A stretch of 45,158 bases of DNA from NCBI GenBank assembly GCA_018971185.1, contig JAGXBH010000015.1:1-45158 (forward strand). Reading direction: 5' to 3'. The translations under genes were made by a program, and so were the position numbers. Of this stretch, positions 1-7,956 are shown in pieces (positions within the stretch are counted from its first letter, which is position 1; each line of letters opens with the position of its first letter). The notes beneath the pieces were generated by a model. That model worked only from the letters and a program-made list of their open reading frames with translations. It was not told the origin of the DNA and made no database searches. This DNA is from Acidobacteriota bacterium (GTDB taxonomy: Bacteria > Actinomycetota > Acidimicrobiia > Acidimicrobiales > RAAP-2).

Positions 1-215
1 CCCGCGGGGGTGATCTTGATCACCCGGTTGTTGCCGGTGTCGGCGACGAAGACGTCGCCCGAGGAGCTCACGGCGACGCCGTGGGGCGCGTTCAAGGGCA
101 ATCCGACCTGGACCTGCACGCCTCCCGGCAGCGCCGCGCCCGCCGGCACGGTCAATGCGCCGAGCGCCGTGACGAGACCCACACATACCACTAAGAATCT
201 TCGAATCAACACCAT
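1..215 (-). CDS. secreted NHL-repeat protein (5' part; runs off the window)
   Basis: The reading frame from the ATG at 215 encodes about 71 residues before the window ends. It opens with a basic start (MVLIRRF), a hydrophobic stretch and an Ala-rich end with a likely signal peptidase site near residue 28 (PAGAA). A propeller blade follows, with LNAPHGVAVSSSGDVFVADT and then GNNRVIKI, the hallmark of NHL/SMP-30-like beta-propellers. The start is supported by an AAAGGA ribosome-binding site seven bases upstream. Such secreted propellers usually mediate binding; the ligand cannot be told from this fragment. It is transcribed away from the interrupted pilin gene. Confidence 0.8.
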   Translation of the reverse strand, partial: MVLIRRFLVVCVGLVTALGALTVPAGAALPGGVQVQVGLPLNAPHGVAVSSSGDVFVADTGNNRVIKITPA

Positions 216-831
216 GGTGTTCCTTTCACGACAAGACACTTGCCTGAACTCGTCGCGATCACGGGCCGGTTGCCTCGTCATCGCCCTTGCACATCCACCT
301 GGTCACGAAAATGAGATCGACCCGGGAAGTCCGACGCGATATCGCACACTGGACTACTCACAAGGCTATGAGGGGCTCCTTAGTCCTTCGACTGAAGCCC
401 TTGAGAGTTATCTGTGAGATGGTCGACCCGACGCCCGTCAGTCGTCGTCAGGATCTCGGACTGACCCGGCCGCGCGCAGGTCGTCGCACGCGTGGTCAGC
501 GAACGCCCGCGACGCGCAAGGGAGAACGCGTGCGCAGTGATCGCGTGCGCAGTGATCGCGTGGACGTGCAAGTGATGACGTGGCGTCACTACTCGTCTCG
601 TCGAAGGTGGGCGACCGAGGAGACGCCTGACGCTGCGACGTGAGAGGGCGTCGTCGTACGCGTCATGACTGCGCTGGCGTCGCCGTGTGCACATCCTTCG
701 AGACGGACCCTGACGGTGGATCCTTCTCGTTCGCGGGTCGGCCGGGGCCTGGCGTGGCGCAAGGTCGATGACGACATAGGCGTCGATGAAGCGACGACGA
801 GGGGCGTCGCTTGCGCGACGCGCGTTCGTGG
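216..831. other. 616-bp gene-free stretch
   Basis: I see no convincing gene. Frames open on both strands have the arginine-rich composition of shadows or non-coding GC-rich DNA. It holds the promoter and leader of the NHL gene at its left end and a short tandem repeat at 528-557. The interrupted LamG frame stops at 832 and no LamG-like sequence continues in any frame after it. Confidence 0.5.
528..557. repeat. 15-bp tandem repeat, two copies
   Basis: The unit GCGTGCGCAGTGATC occurs twice in direct succession (528-542, 543-557), followed by a degenerate third copy (GCGTGGACGTGCAAGTGA). It is intergenic. Function unknown. Confidence 0.7.
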
Positions 832-1305
832 TTACGCGCCGGCGTCGAGGGGCCAGAACGACGTGGGAGCGAGGGCGAGGACGGCGTGGGACTCGGCGGA
901 GTAACTGGTCGCCGAGGAGACGCTCGCGACCTGGCTGGCGCTCAGTTGACTCGGATAGACCGCGACGTCGGCGAGGTCGCCCTTGAAGTAGTCCGACGTC
1001 GGTGCGTCGGACCAAGAGGAGGTGTAGGCGAATCCGAGGTGCCAGTAGCCCGCGTAGGTGTAGACCGGCGACGCCGGAGTCGAGGCGACGAGCGACCCGT
1101 CGACGTAGAGGTCCTGCCCGGCGGGCCCCCAGGTCGCCACCACCGAGTGCCAGCGTCCGTCCGCGTACGTCGCGGGTGAGGTGACCTCGGAGAGGCGATA
1201 GGGCCACACGCCGAAGAACCGGTGGCCCGAGGGGTCGGTCCAGATCATTCGGTCGTAATCTCCCGCGGCCCCCGCGCTCTGGGCGCTCGTGAAGCCGACG
1301 AGGGG
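832..1305 (-). pseudogene. 3' half of prepilin/LamG gene, cut off by IS607 insertion
   Basis: This is the C-terminal 157 codons plus stop of a gene whose 5' half lies at 3317-3958. It encodes the body of a LamG/concanavalin-A-like jelly-roll: GFTSAQSAGAAGDYDRMIW, a FGVWP strand, YADGRWHSVVATWG, DLYVDGSLVAS, and a YWHLGFA strand. It ends in SFWPLDAGA and a stop. The domain reads in frame with the 5' half when the IS element is removed. By itself it has no start codon or ribosome-binding site and is presumably not expressed. The protein would have displayed a carbohydrate- or matrix-binding lectin fold on a pilin-like stalk. Confidence 0.85.
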
Positions 1306-1346
1306 CAAGCAACTGATGTCACACCACTCCGCAACACTGCGTAGCA

Positions 1347-1928
1347 ATGAATTTGAGCGAGTGGGCGGTCCGACAAGGGGTCCATCCCCAGACCGCCTAT
1401 CGGTGGTTCCGAGAGGGGACGTCGCCTGTGCCCGTGCGTCAGGTCGGGCGCTTGATTCTCGTCGGCGATCTCGAAACCTGGATATCGCTGAGCGGATCGA
1501 CCGTCATTTACGCCCGGGTCGCGTCAGCTGATCAGCGTGGTGACCTTGATCGCCAAGTGGCGCGAGTCACCACGTGGGCGACAACGAACGGCCACTCGAT
1601 TGACCGCGTCGTGACCGAAGTCGGCTCCGGCCTCAACGGCCAGCGCCGCAAGTTCCTGCGGCTCCTGTCCGACACGACGGTCACGACCATCATCGTCGAA
1701 CACCTGGACCGCTTCGCAAGATTTGGCTCTGAGTATGTCGTCGCTTCGTTGGGGACCAACAGGCGACGCCTGGTGGTGGTCGACGACACAGAAGTCGACG
1801 ACGACCTTGTTCGTGACAAGACTGAGGTGGTGACGTCGTTCTGCGCTCGCCTCTATGGCCGACGGGCAGCCGCCCATCGAGCGTCGAAGACCCTTGCGAC
1901 AGTTCAGGAAGAATTCGATGCCGCGTAG
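1347..1928 (+). CDS. tnpA: IS607 serine recombinase TnpA (catalytic Ser apparently lost)
   Basis: The 193-residue protein has an N-terminal MerR-like helix-turn-helix (residues 1-45: LSEWAVRQGVHPQTAYRWF) and a C-terminal small serine-recombinase domain. The active-site region reads VIYARVASADQRGDLDRQ where the family normally has RVSS; the codon at 1521-1523 is GCG (Ala59), one base from TCG (Ser). This would remove the nucleophile that attacks DNA. Other family motifs are intact: IIVEHLDRFARFG, RRLVVVDDTEVDDDLVRD and VVTSFCARLYGRR. No strong ribosome-binding site is seen upstream. It overlaps tnpB by 11 bases. The element may therefore be immobile. Confidence 0.9.
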   Translation: MNLSEWAVRQGVHPQTAYRWFREGTSPVPVRQVGRLILVGDLETWISLSGSTVIYARVASADQRGDLDRQVARVTTWATTNGHSIDRVVTEVGSGLNGQRRKFLRLLSDTTVTTIIVEHLDRFARFGSEYVVASLGTNRRRLVVVDDTEVDDDLVRDKTEVVTSFCARLYGRRAAAHRASKTLATVQEEFDAA

Positions 1929-3282
1929 ATACTGCCCGCCCGAGGGCCAGATAGTCCAAGCGTTCACGTTCGCCCTCGATCCCACCGTCGAGCAAGCGGC
2001 TCACATCGCTCGTTTCTTCGGGGCTCGTCGCTTCGCCTTCAACTGGACCCTCGAGCGGATCAAGTGCGACCTCGAGCGCTACCGCGAGACCGGCGAGTCG
2101 CGCCCCGCGCCGTCGTTCTACGCCTTGCGCAAGAGGTGGAACGGCGAGAAGAACGCCGTCTGTGTCAACGACACCACTGGCGAGGTCTGGTGGCCCGAAG
2201 TCTCCAAGGAGGTCTTCGCCGATGGCGTTAAGGGCGCCACCGACGCCTACTGGCGCTGGCAGCAGTCCCGCTCGGGCCAGATCGCCGGTCGACCCGTGGG
2301 CTTTCCGCGGTTCAAGAAGCGTGGCAAGGACCGCGACCGATTCTCCTTCACCACTGGGGTGATGAGGCTCGAACCCGACCGACGCCATCTCTCCTTGCCG
2401 GTGCTCGGGACTCTTCGCACTCTCGAGAACACCCGACGCCTCGAACGCCTCATCTCGCTAGGTCGCGCCAAGGTGCTGTCGGTCACCGTCTCACGCCAGG
2501 GAGAGCACATCATCGCGGCGGTGCGGGTGAGTGTCGCTCGTCCCCAGCAGAGCGGCGTTGCCCAACCAGGTTCGGTGGTCGGCGTCGACGTCGGGGTGAG
2601 GAGACTGGCCACCGTGGCGACCGCCAGCGAGGTGATCGACGAACTCGCCAACCCACACGCCCTCGAGAGGCGACTGAGTGAACTACGCCGACTCCAGCGT
2701 CAACGTTGTCGGCGCACGCCTGGTTCGCGCCAGTACCGAGAGACTGCCACCAAGATCACCCGCCTCCACGCCGAGGTGGCTCACCTGCGCCGTCACACCA
2801 TCCACGTCTTCACCACCCACCTCGCCAAGACCCACGGCGTAGTGGTGGTCGAAGGCCTGGACGCCGCGTCGCTGCTGCAACAGACGGGTCTGCCCGGTGC
2901 GAAGTCGCGCCGGCGGGACCTCTCTGACGCGGCAATGGGAGAGATCCGTCGTCAGCTTCGTTACAAGTGCCCCTGGTACGGGTCCACTCTGGTCGAAGCG
3001 GACCGGTTCTTTCCCTCATCAAAGACGTGCCACGACTGTGGTCACGTGCAGGACATTGGCTGGTCGGAGCACTGGACCTGTGAGGAGTGTTCTTCTTCAC
3101 ACCAGCGCGACGACAACGCCGCCATCAATCTCGCCCGTTGGGCGAGCCTGGGTTCAGTTGGAGCCCCGGTGAAGCGTGGAGCCGAGCATCAGACTGAGCC
3201 TCACTCAGCGGCTGGCGACGACACGCGAAAGGGAGGTCCGGCACCTGTCGGGCCGAACAACTCCGTGAGGAGTGCAGCATGA
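1918..3282 (+). CDS. tnpB: TnpB RNA-guided endonuclease of IS607 element
   Basis: The 454-residue TnpB starts at the ATG at 1918, supported by AGGAAG six bases upstream and by overlap with the tnpA stop; a longer frame without such a signal is less likely. It has the N-terminal OrfB helix-turn-helix/WED region (GARRFAFNWTLERIK) and a split RuvC nuclease with the expected acidic residues: Asp224 in GVDVGVRR, Glu312 in VVVEGLD and Asp398 in RDDNAAINLA. Between the last two lies a zinc finger with CHDCGH and CEEC pairs. All nuclease residues look intact. TnpB proteins cut DNA guided by an RNA made from the right end of the element and help it persist at its donor site. The last 40 residues are low complexity. 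Confidence 0.92.
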   Translation: MPRRYCPPEGQIVQAFTFALDPTVEQAAHIARFFGARRFAFNWTLERIKCDLERYRETGESRPAPSFYALRKRWNGEKNAVCVNDTTGEVWWPEVSKEVFADGVKGATDAYWRWQQSRSGQIAGRPVGFPRFKKRGKDRDRFSFTTGVMRLEPDRRHLSLPVLGTLRTLENTRRLERLISLGRAKVLSVTVSRQGEHIIAAVRVSVARPQQSGVAQPGSVVGVDVGVRRLATVATASEVIDELANPHALERRLSELRRLQRQRCRRTPGSRQYRETATKITRLHAEVAHLRRHTIHVFTTHLAKTHGVVVVEGLDAASLLQQTGLPGAKSRRRDLSDAAMGEIRRQLRYKCPWYGSTLVEADRFFPSSKTCHDCGHVQDIGWSEHWTCEECSSSHQRDDNAAINLARWASLGSVGAPVKRGAEHQTEPHSAAGDDTRKGGPAPVGPNNSVRSAA

Positions 3283-3316
3283 GTGGACTCACTAGAGTGC
3301 ACTCTGTCGCAACGGG
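3190..3316 (+). ncRNA. presumed omega RNA (reRNA) of TnpB; left edge approximate
   Basis: By analogy with studied TnpB systems, the guide RNA scaffold overlaps the 3' end of tnpB and ends at the right end of the element, with the guide read from the adjoining host DNA (from 3317, TCCCGAGGAGGTCGTG). The stretch contains the palindrome AGAGTGCACTCT and GAGTGGACTCACTAGAGTGC repeats that could fold. No direct evidence of transcription can be seen; position and length are inferred. Confidence 0.3.
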
Positions 3317-3958
3317 TCCCGAGGAGGTCGTGTCGAACCACGCCGAGAGGGAGAAGGTACTAGGTGACGTCACCTGGGTCGTGGTGCGGATGTAGGAACC
3401 GGTGGCGCCCGGGAACGAGATCGAGCCCGCCCCCAGCGGCCCACTCGACGCCGCCACGGCGTTGCCCTCGAGCGTTGCGGTGTTGGCACCCGCCGATGAC
3501 GTGTCCGTGCCATTGACCGGGAGGGTCACGACCGACGCGCTCGCGGTCGCGACCGCCGGTGTCGAGGCCCCCGCGCAGGCGCTCGGGTCCGTCCCTCGCA
3601 CCGGGGACGAGTCGGCGGCGGTCTGGACGTAGACGACCTCGCCCGAGATGGTGATGGCATAACCGGGGTTGGAGGGCCAGCTCTGCAAGTTGGGCGTCGG
3701 TCCGGCCGTGAGGAGAGAGGCGGTGACGACGGGGGTCCCCCCGGTCTCGGTGTTGTAGATGCCCGTCGCCGTCTCCACGGTCTTGAGGTCCGTCTGGCAC
3801 GCGCTCACGGTCGCGCGCGAACTCACCCCGCCGAGATTCGCCACGACCACCGCGGCGAGGATCCCGAGGACCACGACGACGAGCAGCAGCTCGACCATCG
3901 TGAATCCACTCTCGCCGGGACGTGTCATCCCCTCGTGGGTCTCGTGCGGGCGTGCCAT
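3317..3958 (-). pseudogene. 5' half of type IV prepilin/LamG gene, disrupted by IS607
   Basis: The 214 codons start at the ATG at 3958 (TTGAGG upstream); an internal ATG at 3928 is an alternative. Residues 11-20 read MTRPGESGFT, then MVELLLVVVVLGILAAVVV: a classical prepilin leader with Gly before the cleavage site, Phe+1, Glu+5 and a single hydrophobic helix. A pilin-like region follows (CQTDLKTVETATGIYNTETG, LQSWPSNPGYAIT), a Ser/Thr/Ala-rich linker, then the start of a LamG domain (SISFPGATGSYIRTTTQ, STFSLSAWFDTTSSG). At that point the IS607 element interrupts it. The intact gene would encode 371 residues. Translation into the element adds an unrelated tail of about 60 residues, so a truncated pilin might still be made. 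Confidence 0.88.
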
Positions 3959-4109
3959 GGGACCTCAAGGTAACGAAGCCGTCACACCCGCGGACGAATT
4001 CCAGCACCTACGCACAACTTCACTGGCGGGGTCCACTATCGGGGGCGGACCTCGAGCGAAACGTGAACGAACACGCCGTCGCCGTGGCGAGAGTCGAGCC
4101 CCCCGAGGG

Positions 4110-6272
4110 CTAGTGGTGCACCAACGTCGTCATCAGTGAATCGACGAAGGCGTCGACCACGGCGTCGACGTCCGACGCGCGACGCCCGACGGCGGCCTCG
4201 GCGACCACGTCAGCACCTCGGGCCTCGAGGTCCGTCCTCATCTGGGTGAGGGCACTGCGGGGGTTCACCGCGTAGGTGCAGAAGACCCCGACGGGTCGCC
4301 CCCCGAGTCGCACCACCGAGGACACCCACTCACGCATGGCCGGTGCCGGGCGTACCCGCGCGAGCACCAGTCCCTCGACCCACGATCCGACGACCAGGGC
4401 GTCCGCGTGCGCGACGTCCATCGGACCCACTTCGCCGACCGCCTTGAGCGTGACGCGCACCCCGCGATCGGCCAGCGTCACCCCCACGCGCGCCGCCAGC
4501 GCGGCCGTGCGCCCGCCCTCGCTCGCGTAGCAGACCAGCACGCGCGACGCCGGACGCGTCGGGTCCGCCTCGCGACCCGGGCGACGGGGCCCGGCGTCGA
4601 TGATCGCCCGCGCGGCGCGTCGACCCTGGGCCATGGCCTCGACCACCGTGGAGGGACCGGTGAGGGCGTCGCCCACCGCCCACAGACGCGGCGACACCGG
4701 TTGCGCCGCGACGTCGAGGGCCACCTCGCGATTGAGGGCCAGGGTTCCGACCGAGGCGCGGTGGGCACCGGTGGACGCGACGTGCGACATCACTCCGCTC
4801 GCCGTCCATCGGCGCGACACGATTCCCTCGGCCACCTTGCGCACCGGCAGTCCCGGGAGCACCGAGGTGAACGCGGCGTCCACGCGATACCCCATGGCGG
4901 TGACGACCAGGTCGACCGCCAACTCCTCGCGGCCCGAGGTCACGCTCGGCGACGCCGCGGCGTCGCGCTGCGTGGTGATCGCCAACACCGCCCGCTCGAC
5001 GCGCCCCTCCCCCCTCACTTCGGTCAGGGTGCGCAGGAACCGGACGTCCACCCCCTCGTGACGGGCCTCGGCGAGTTCGTCGGGCCGGGCGAGCGCGAAG
5101 CGTTCGTCGAGCCAGTCGACACAGGTCACCTCCAGACCCAGACGGCGCGCCAGTCGGGCCACGTCCATGGCGGTGTTGCCCGCCCCCAGGACCAGCACGT
5201 GCGCCCCCGGTCGCAGCGAGAGGCCCAGGTCCCCCAGGAACGACGCCACGCCCTCGGGTCGCTCGAACGCCACCTTCGCCCCCTTCAAGAAGGTCGTGGC
5301 GTCGACGACGCCCTCGAGGTCGAGCCCGGGGACGTGGGGCCGCACGCCCGTCCCCGCTCCCTGGGCGGCGATGACCGCGTCGTGCGCGCCCAGCAGTCCC
5401 TCGAGGTCCTCGGGGTTCACGGTGTGCTCGAGGCGCAACTGGACTCCCGCGTCGCGCAGCTGGTCCCAGGCGCGCATCGCCACCGACTCCGGCAGGGTGA
5501 ACTCGGGCATGCCCCAGCCGCAGAGGCCCCCGGGCGCGCCGTCCTTCTCGTACACGGTGACGCTCGCGCCCGCCTCCACCAGGTCCCAGGCCGCGCCCGC
5601 CGCCGCGGGACCCGCCCCGATGATCCCCACCGTCAGACCCGCGCCCGGTCCCTCGTCGTCACGACGTGGTCCCGGCGTCGTCATCTGATCAGCGACCCAA
5701 CGCTCCAGACGGCCGATCGCGACCGGGGCGGCGCCCGCGAGGGACCACGTGCACGCCCCTTCACACTGAGCGGCCTGGTTGCACACGCGCGAACAGACGT
5801 CGGGAAGGACACTCGTGCGCGAGATGATCTCGTGCGCCGCGGCGAGGTCGCCGTCGCGCAACGCCGCGATGAAGCCAGGGATGTCGTTGTGCGCCGGGCA
5901 GCCGCGCACACAGGTCGGGTCCGGGCACGAGAGACAGCGACTCGCCTCGGCGAGCACGTCGGCCCACGAGGAGTACCCCGGCCGCGTCTCGACGAGATTG
6001 TCGCGCAAGGTGACCGGCGAGACGAGCGGCGGGTCGTGACGCGCCGTCACCTTCGCCTCGCCGTCCACGCTGATCGCGCCGAAGGGACAGGTGCGCTCAC
6101 ACTGTCGACACCCGACGCAGGTCGCGTCCTGCGCGAGGACCGTCCACGTCGACGGATCCATCGAGAGGGCGCCGACGGGACAACGCACCACGCACTCCTG
6201 GCACCCCGCGCAGCGGTCACTCAGGACCGTGACTCGCGCGCCGTGCTCGACCGGTATCTGTAGATTCGTCAT
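4110..6272 (-). CDS. ferredoxin / GltD-like NAD(P)H oxidoreductase / flavodoxin fusion protein
   Basis: The 720-residue cytoplasmic flavoprotein starts at the ATG at 6272 (GGGGGG upstream). Domains in order: two [4Fe-4S] ferredoxin motifs (CAGCQECVVRCP, CVGCRQCERTCP; residues 19-70); a DPYD/GltD-type iron-sulfur domain (CLSCPDPTCVRGCPAHNDIP, then CSRVCNQAAQCEGAC; about 110-180); an FAD Rossmann motif GIIGAGPAAAGAAWDL near 215; an NAD(P)H motif VLGAGNTAMDVARLARRLG near 370; a GDALTGPSTVVEAMAQGRRA FAD-closing motif; and a C-terminal flavodoxin-like domain (VLVCYASEGGRTAALAARVG, from about 565). The family moves electrons between NAD(P)H and ferredoxin or flavodoxin. The attached flavodoxin and extra clusters suggest a self-contained electron wire. 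It lies 10 bp after the polyferredoxin gene, so they are one operon. The physiological acceptor is unknown. Confidence 0.85.
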   Translation of the reverse strand: MTNLQIPVEHGARVTVLSDRCAGCQECVVRCPVGALSMDPSTWTVLAQDATCVGCRQCERTCPFGAISVDGEAKVTARHDPPLVSPVTLRDNLVETRPGYSSWADVLAEASRCLSCPDPTCVRGCPAHNDIPGFIAALRDGDLAAAHEIISRTSVLPDVCSRVCNQAAQCEGACTWSLAGAAPVAIGRLERWVADQMTTPGPRRDDEGPGAGLTVGIIGAGPAAAGAAWDLVEAGASVTVYEKDGAPGGLCGWGMPEFTLPESVAMRAWDQLRDAGVQLRLEHTVNPEDLEGLLGAHDAVIAAQGAGTGVRPHVPGLDLEGVVDATTFLKGAKVAFERPEGVASFLGDLGLSLRPGAHVLVLGAGNTAMDVARLARRLGLEVTCVDWLDERFALARPDELAEARHEGVDVRFLRTLTEVRGEGRVERAVLAITTQRDAAASPSVTSGREELAVDLVVTAMGYRVDAAFTSVLPGLPVRKVAEGIVSRRWTASGVMSHVASTGAHRASVGTLALNREVALDVAAQPVSPRLWAVGDALTGPSTVVEAMAQGRRAARAIIDAGPRRPGREADPTRPASRVLVCYASEGGRTAALAARVGVTLADRGVRVTLKAVGEVGPMDVAHADALVVGSWVEGLVLARVRPAPAMREWVSSVVRLGGRPVGVFCTYAVNPRSALTQMRTDLEARGADVVAEAAVGRRASDVDAVVDAFVDSLMTTLVHH

Positions 6273-6282
6273 CAATCCCCCC

Positions 6283-7878
6283 CTAGTTCGCGGCGTTCAT
6301 CAGGACGTAGAGCACACCGATCAGCACACCCAGGAGCAACGCGAACATCGTCGCGCTGACCTGGACGGCGTGACGCGATCCATTCAGGGGCACGAGTTCG
6401 CGCCCCGCGATGCGCCAGGTCGTCCACATCGCCGCCGCCGTGCCCACTGCCACGACACCTACCTGGATGGCCACGACCCCCGGGGCCGAGGCCACCAACG
6501 AACTGTTGTAGAGCGAGGACGACGTCGAGCCCGCCCCGAAGAGGTGGCCGACGGCCACGACCACCCGCGGCACGTGCTGGAGGAACTTGGGCAGTTGGCG
6601 TGCGAAGTAGTCGGCACCCACCACGGGGATTATCCCGTACATGAGCGGTAGGAAGTAGGCACGGAACGAACTCGTCTTCTCCAGGAACGACGGGGACGCC
6701 CCCGCCGAGAGGAAGTCCCTCCTCCCCGAGGCCGGCGCGCTGGCGAAGGTCTTCTCGAAGCCCCACGCCACCAGACCCATCAGGGCCGCGATCGCGACGA
6801 TAGTGCCCACGTAGTCGATGGGATTGGGGTACTGGGGGAAGTGCGTGTGATGGTTGAGCCAGTTGTCGACGTTCGAGAACACGCTCAGGGCGTTCACTTG
6901 TTGGTACATCACGAGACCCAACAGCAGGGCGACCGACCACGCGACGTCCGCGCGACGCCGGGTCGGATTCACCACCGACGTCAGGGGCTTCTGCACGAAG
7001 AGCCCGACGTTGTCCGACGGGCACGACTTGTAGCACTCGCTGCACAATCCGCACACCGCGTTCGAGTCGGCGCTCCCGGGCCACGTGTACCACGGACATC
7101 CGTAGCCGTCCTCACCGCCGCGCATGCAGTCCTTGGTCGCGCAACTCACGCACACCTCGCGGTCGCGGGTGCGGAAACCCGCGACCGACCCCATCGACCC
7201 CACCGAGCCGATCAGCGCGCTCAGGGGACAGACGTAGCGACAGAACGTGCGCCGTTCGAAGACCAGGAAGAACAACAGCGCGCTGCCCACGATCCCGAGC
7301 ACCATGAAACTCGTGGACGCCGGGTTGCCGGGCCCGGCGATGTTGAAGTACTCCTCGATCCAGGTCAGCAGGAGGAAGGCCCCCACCGAGGTCAAGAAGC
7401 CGTACTGGGCGACGCGCTCGGGCATCTTGAGCCCGAGCCCGATGGAGCTGTGGTTTCGCCCCCAGAACGTGTGGCGCTGCACCCACTCACCGAAGCCCCC
7501 GAAGGGGCACATCGCGCACCAGGCGCGACCCACGACGACCATGAGGACGAAGACGAGACAGAACCACAGGTACCAGGTGATGGCGGTGGCGAAGTTCAAC
7601 CCGGGGACCACGGTCCCGAGCAGCCCGATGCCGATGACCAACCAGAAGATGATCTGATTGGGCAAGATCAACAAGAACTGCAGCTTGCGATTGCGTAGCG
7701 CCCTGGCGACCCGCGGGTTGCGCGCCACGTCGAAGGACCCGTCGAGGTCCGTCGGGGCGAATCGCTCGACGATTCCCGATCTCACGGGCGGCCTCTTGCG
7801 GATGGCCACCTCGATCGGGTCGACCAACCGGTACTCCGGCGCCCCTTCGCGCTGCGTCTCGTCCATCTCTAGACTCAC
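6283..7878 (-). CDS. NosR/NapH-family membrane polyferredoxin
   Basis: The start is taken at the GTG at 7878, with GAGGGGGG four bases upstream, giving 531 residues; a GTG at 7902 lacks such a site. The protein has about ten membrane segments. Cysteine motifs match the NosR/NapH type: CAMCP after the second helix, CRYVCP on a later loop, then a soluble loop with CVSCATKDC and CGLCSECYKSCP, binding two [4Fe-4S] clusters. Family members pass electrons from the quinone pool or cytoplasmic donors across the membrane to reductases. The neighbour supplies an NAD(P)H/flavodoxin module, so the pair probably links cytoplasmic reductant to a membrane acceptor. No terminal reductase is encoded nearby. 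Confidence 0.88.
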   Translation of the reverse strand: MSLEMDETQREGAPEYRLVDPIEVAIRKRPPVRSGIVERFAPTDLDGSFDVARNPRVARALRNRKLQFLLILPNQIIFWLVIGIGLLGTVVPGLNFATAITWYLWFCLVFVLMVVVGRAWCAMCPFGGFGEWVQRHTFWGRNHSSIGLGLKMPERVAQYGFLTSVGAFLLLTWIEEYFNIAGPGNPASTSFMVLGIVGSALLFFLVFERRTFCRYVCPLSALIGSVGSMGSVAGFRTRDREVCVSCATKDCMRGGEDGYGCPWYTWPGSADSNAVCGLCSECYKSCPSDNVGLFVQKPLTSVVNPTRRRADVAWSVALLLGLVMYQQVNALSVFSNVDNWLNHHTHFPQYPNPIDYVGTIVAIAALMGLVAWGFEKTFASAPASGRRDFLSAGASPSFLEKTSSFRAYFLPLMYGIIPVVGADYFARQLPKFLQHVPRVVVAVGHLFGAGSTSSSLYNSSLVASAPGVVAIQVGVVAVGTAAAMWTTWRIAGRELVPLNGSRHAVQVSATMFALLLGVLIGVLYVLMNAAN

Positions 7879-7921
7879 TGGTCCCCCCTCACCCGTCGGC
7901 ACCCCCGTAGTCCGCTTTACA

Positions 7922-7956
7922 CTACGTAGGTAGTACCGTAGAATTACTTATCTACG
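7922..7956. promoter_or_regulatory. array of three alternating CTACG/CGTAG half-sites
   Basis: Between the polyferredoxin operon and the divergent regulator gene, CTACG (7922-7926), CGTAG (7937-7941) and CTACG (7952-7956) occur with centres exactly 15 bp apart and in alternating orientation, in an unusually AT-rich stretch. The two outer copies extend to CTACGTA. This looks like an operator for a dimeric regulator, most simply the adjacent NarL-type protein. The DNA match is seen; the binding is inferred. Confidence 0.55.

Larger units (their letters stand above)
1306..3316 (+). mobile_element. IS607-family insertion sequence (TnpA + TnpB), about 2.01 kb
   Basis: The element carries a serine recombinase and a TnpB with overlapping frames, the IS607 arrangement. 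Its edges are fixed by the interrupted gene: the left flank reads GACGAGGGG then CAAGC (1297-1310) and the right end reads CAACGGG then TCCC (3310-3320). Joining the flanks at a GG dinucleotide rebuilds GACGAGGGGTCCCGAG and restores the host codons Ser-Gly-Pro-Leu-Val-Gly exactly. IS607 elements are known to use GG-containing targets without a longer duplication, and none is seen here. The right end contains a 12-bp palindrome AGAGTGCACTCT near 3294-3305. The exact edge is ambiguous by one or two G residues. Confidence 0.88.

Noticed and set aside
380..1312. A 310-codon minus-strand frame spanning the left gap and the LamG fragment
   Set aside because: It runs in another frame across the LamG relic and is Arg-rich throughout. 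The LamG reading frame is the real one.
4407..6263. A 618-codon open frame on the plus strand opposite the oxidoreductase gene
   Set aside because: Arg/His/Gly-rich with no motif. It is the antisense shadow of a strongly supported flavoprotein in GC-rich DNA.
7945..7951. TACTTAT, which fits the enterobacterial NarL heptamer TACYYMT
   Set aside because: A single heptamer is expected by chance and the regulator here is only a family relative. The 15-bp-spaced CTACG array is the better candidate.
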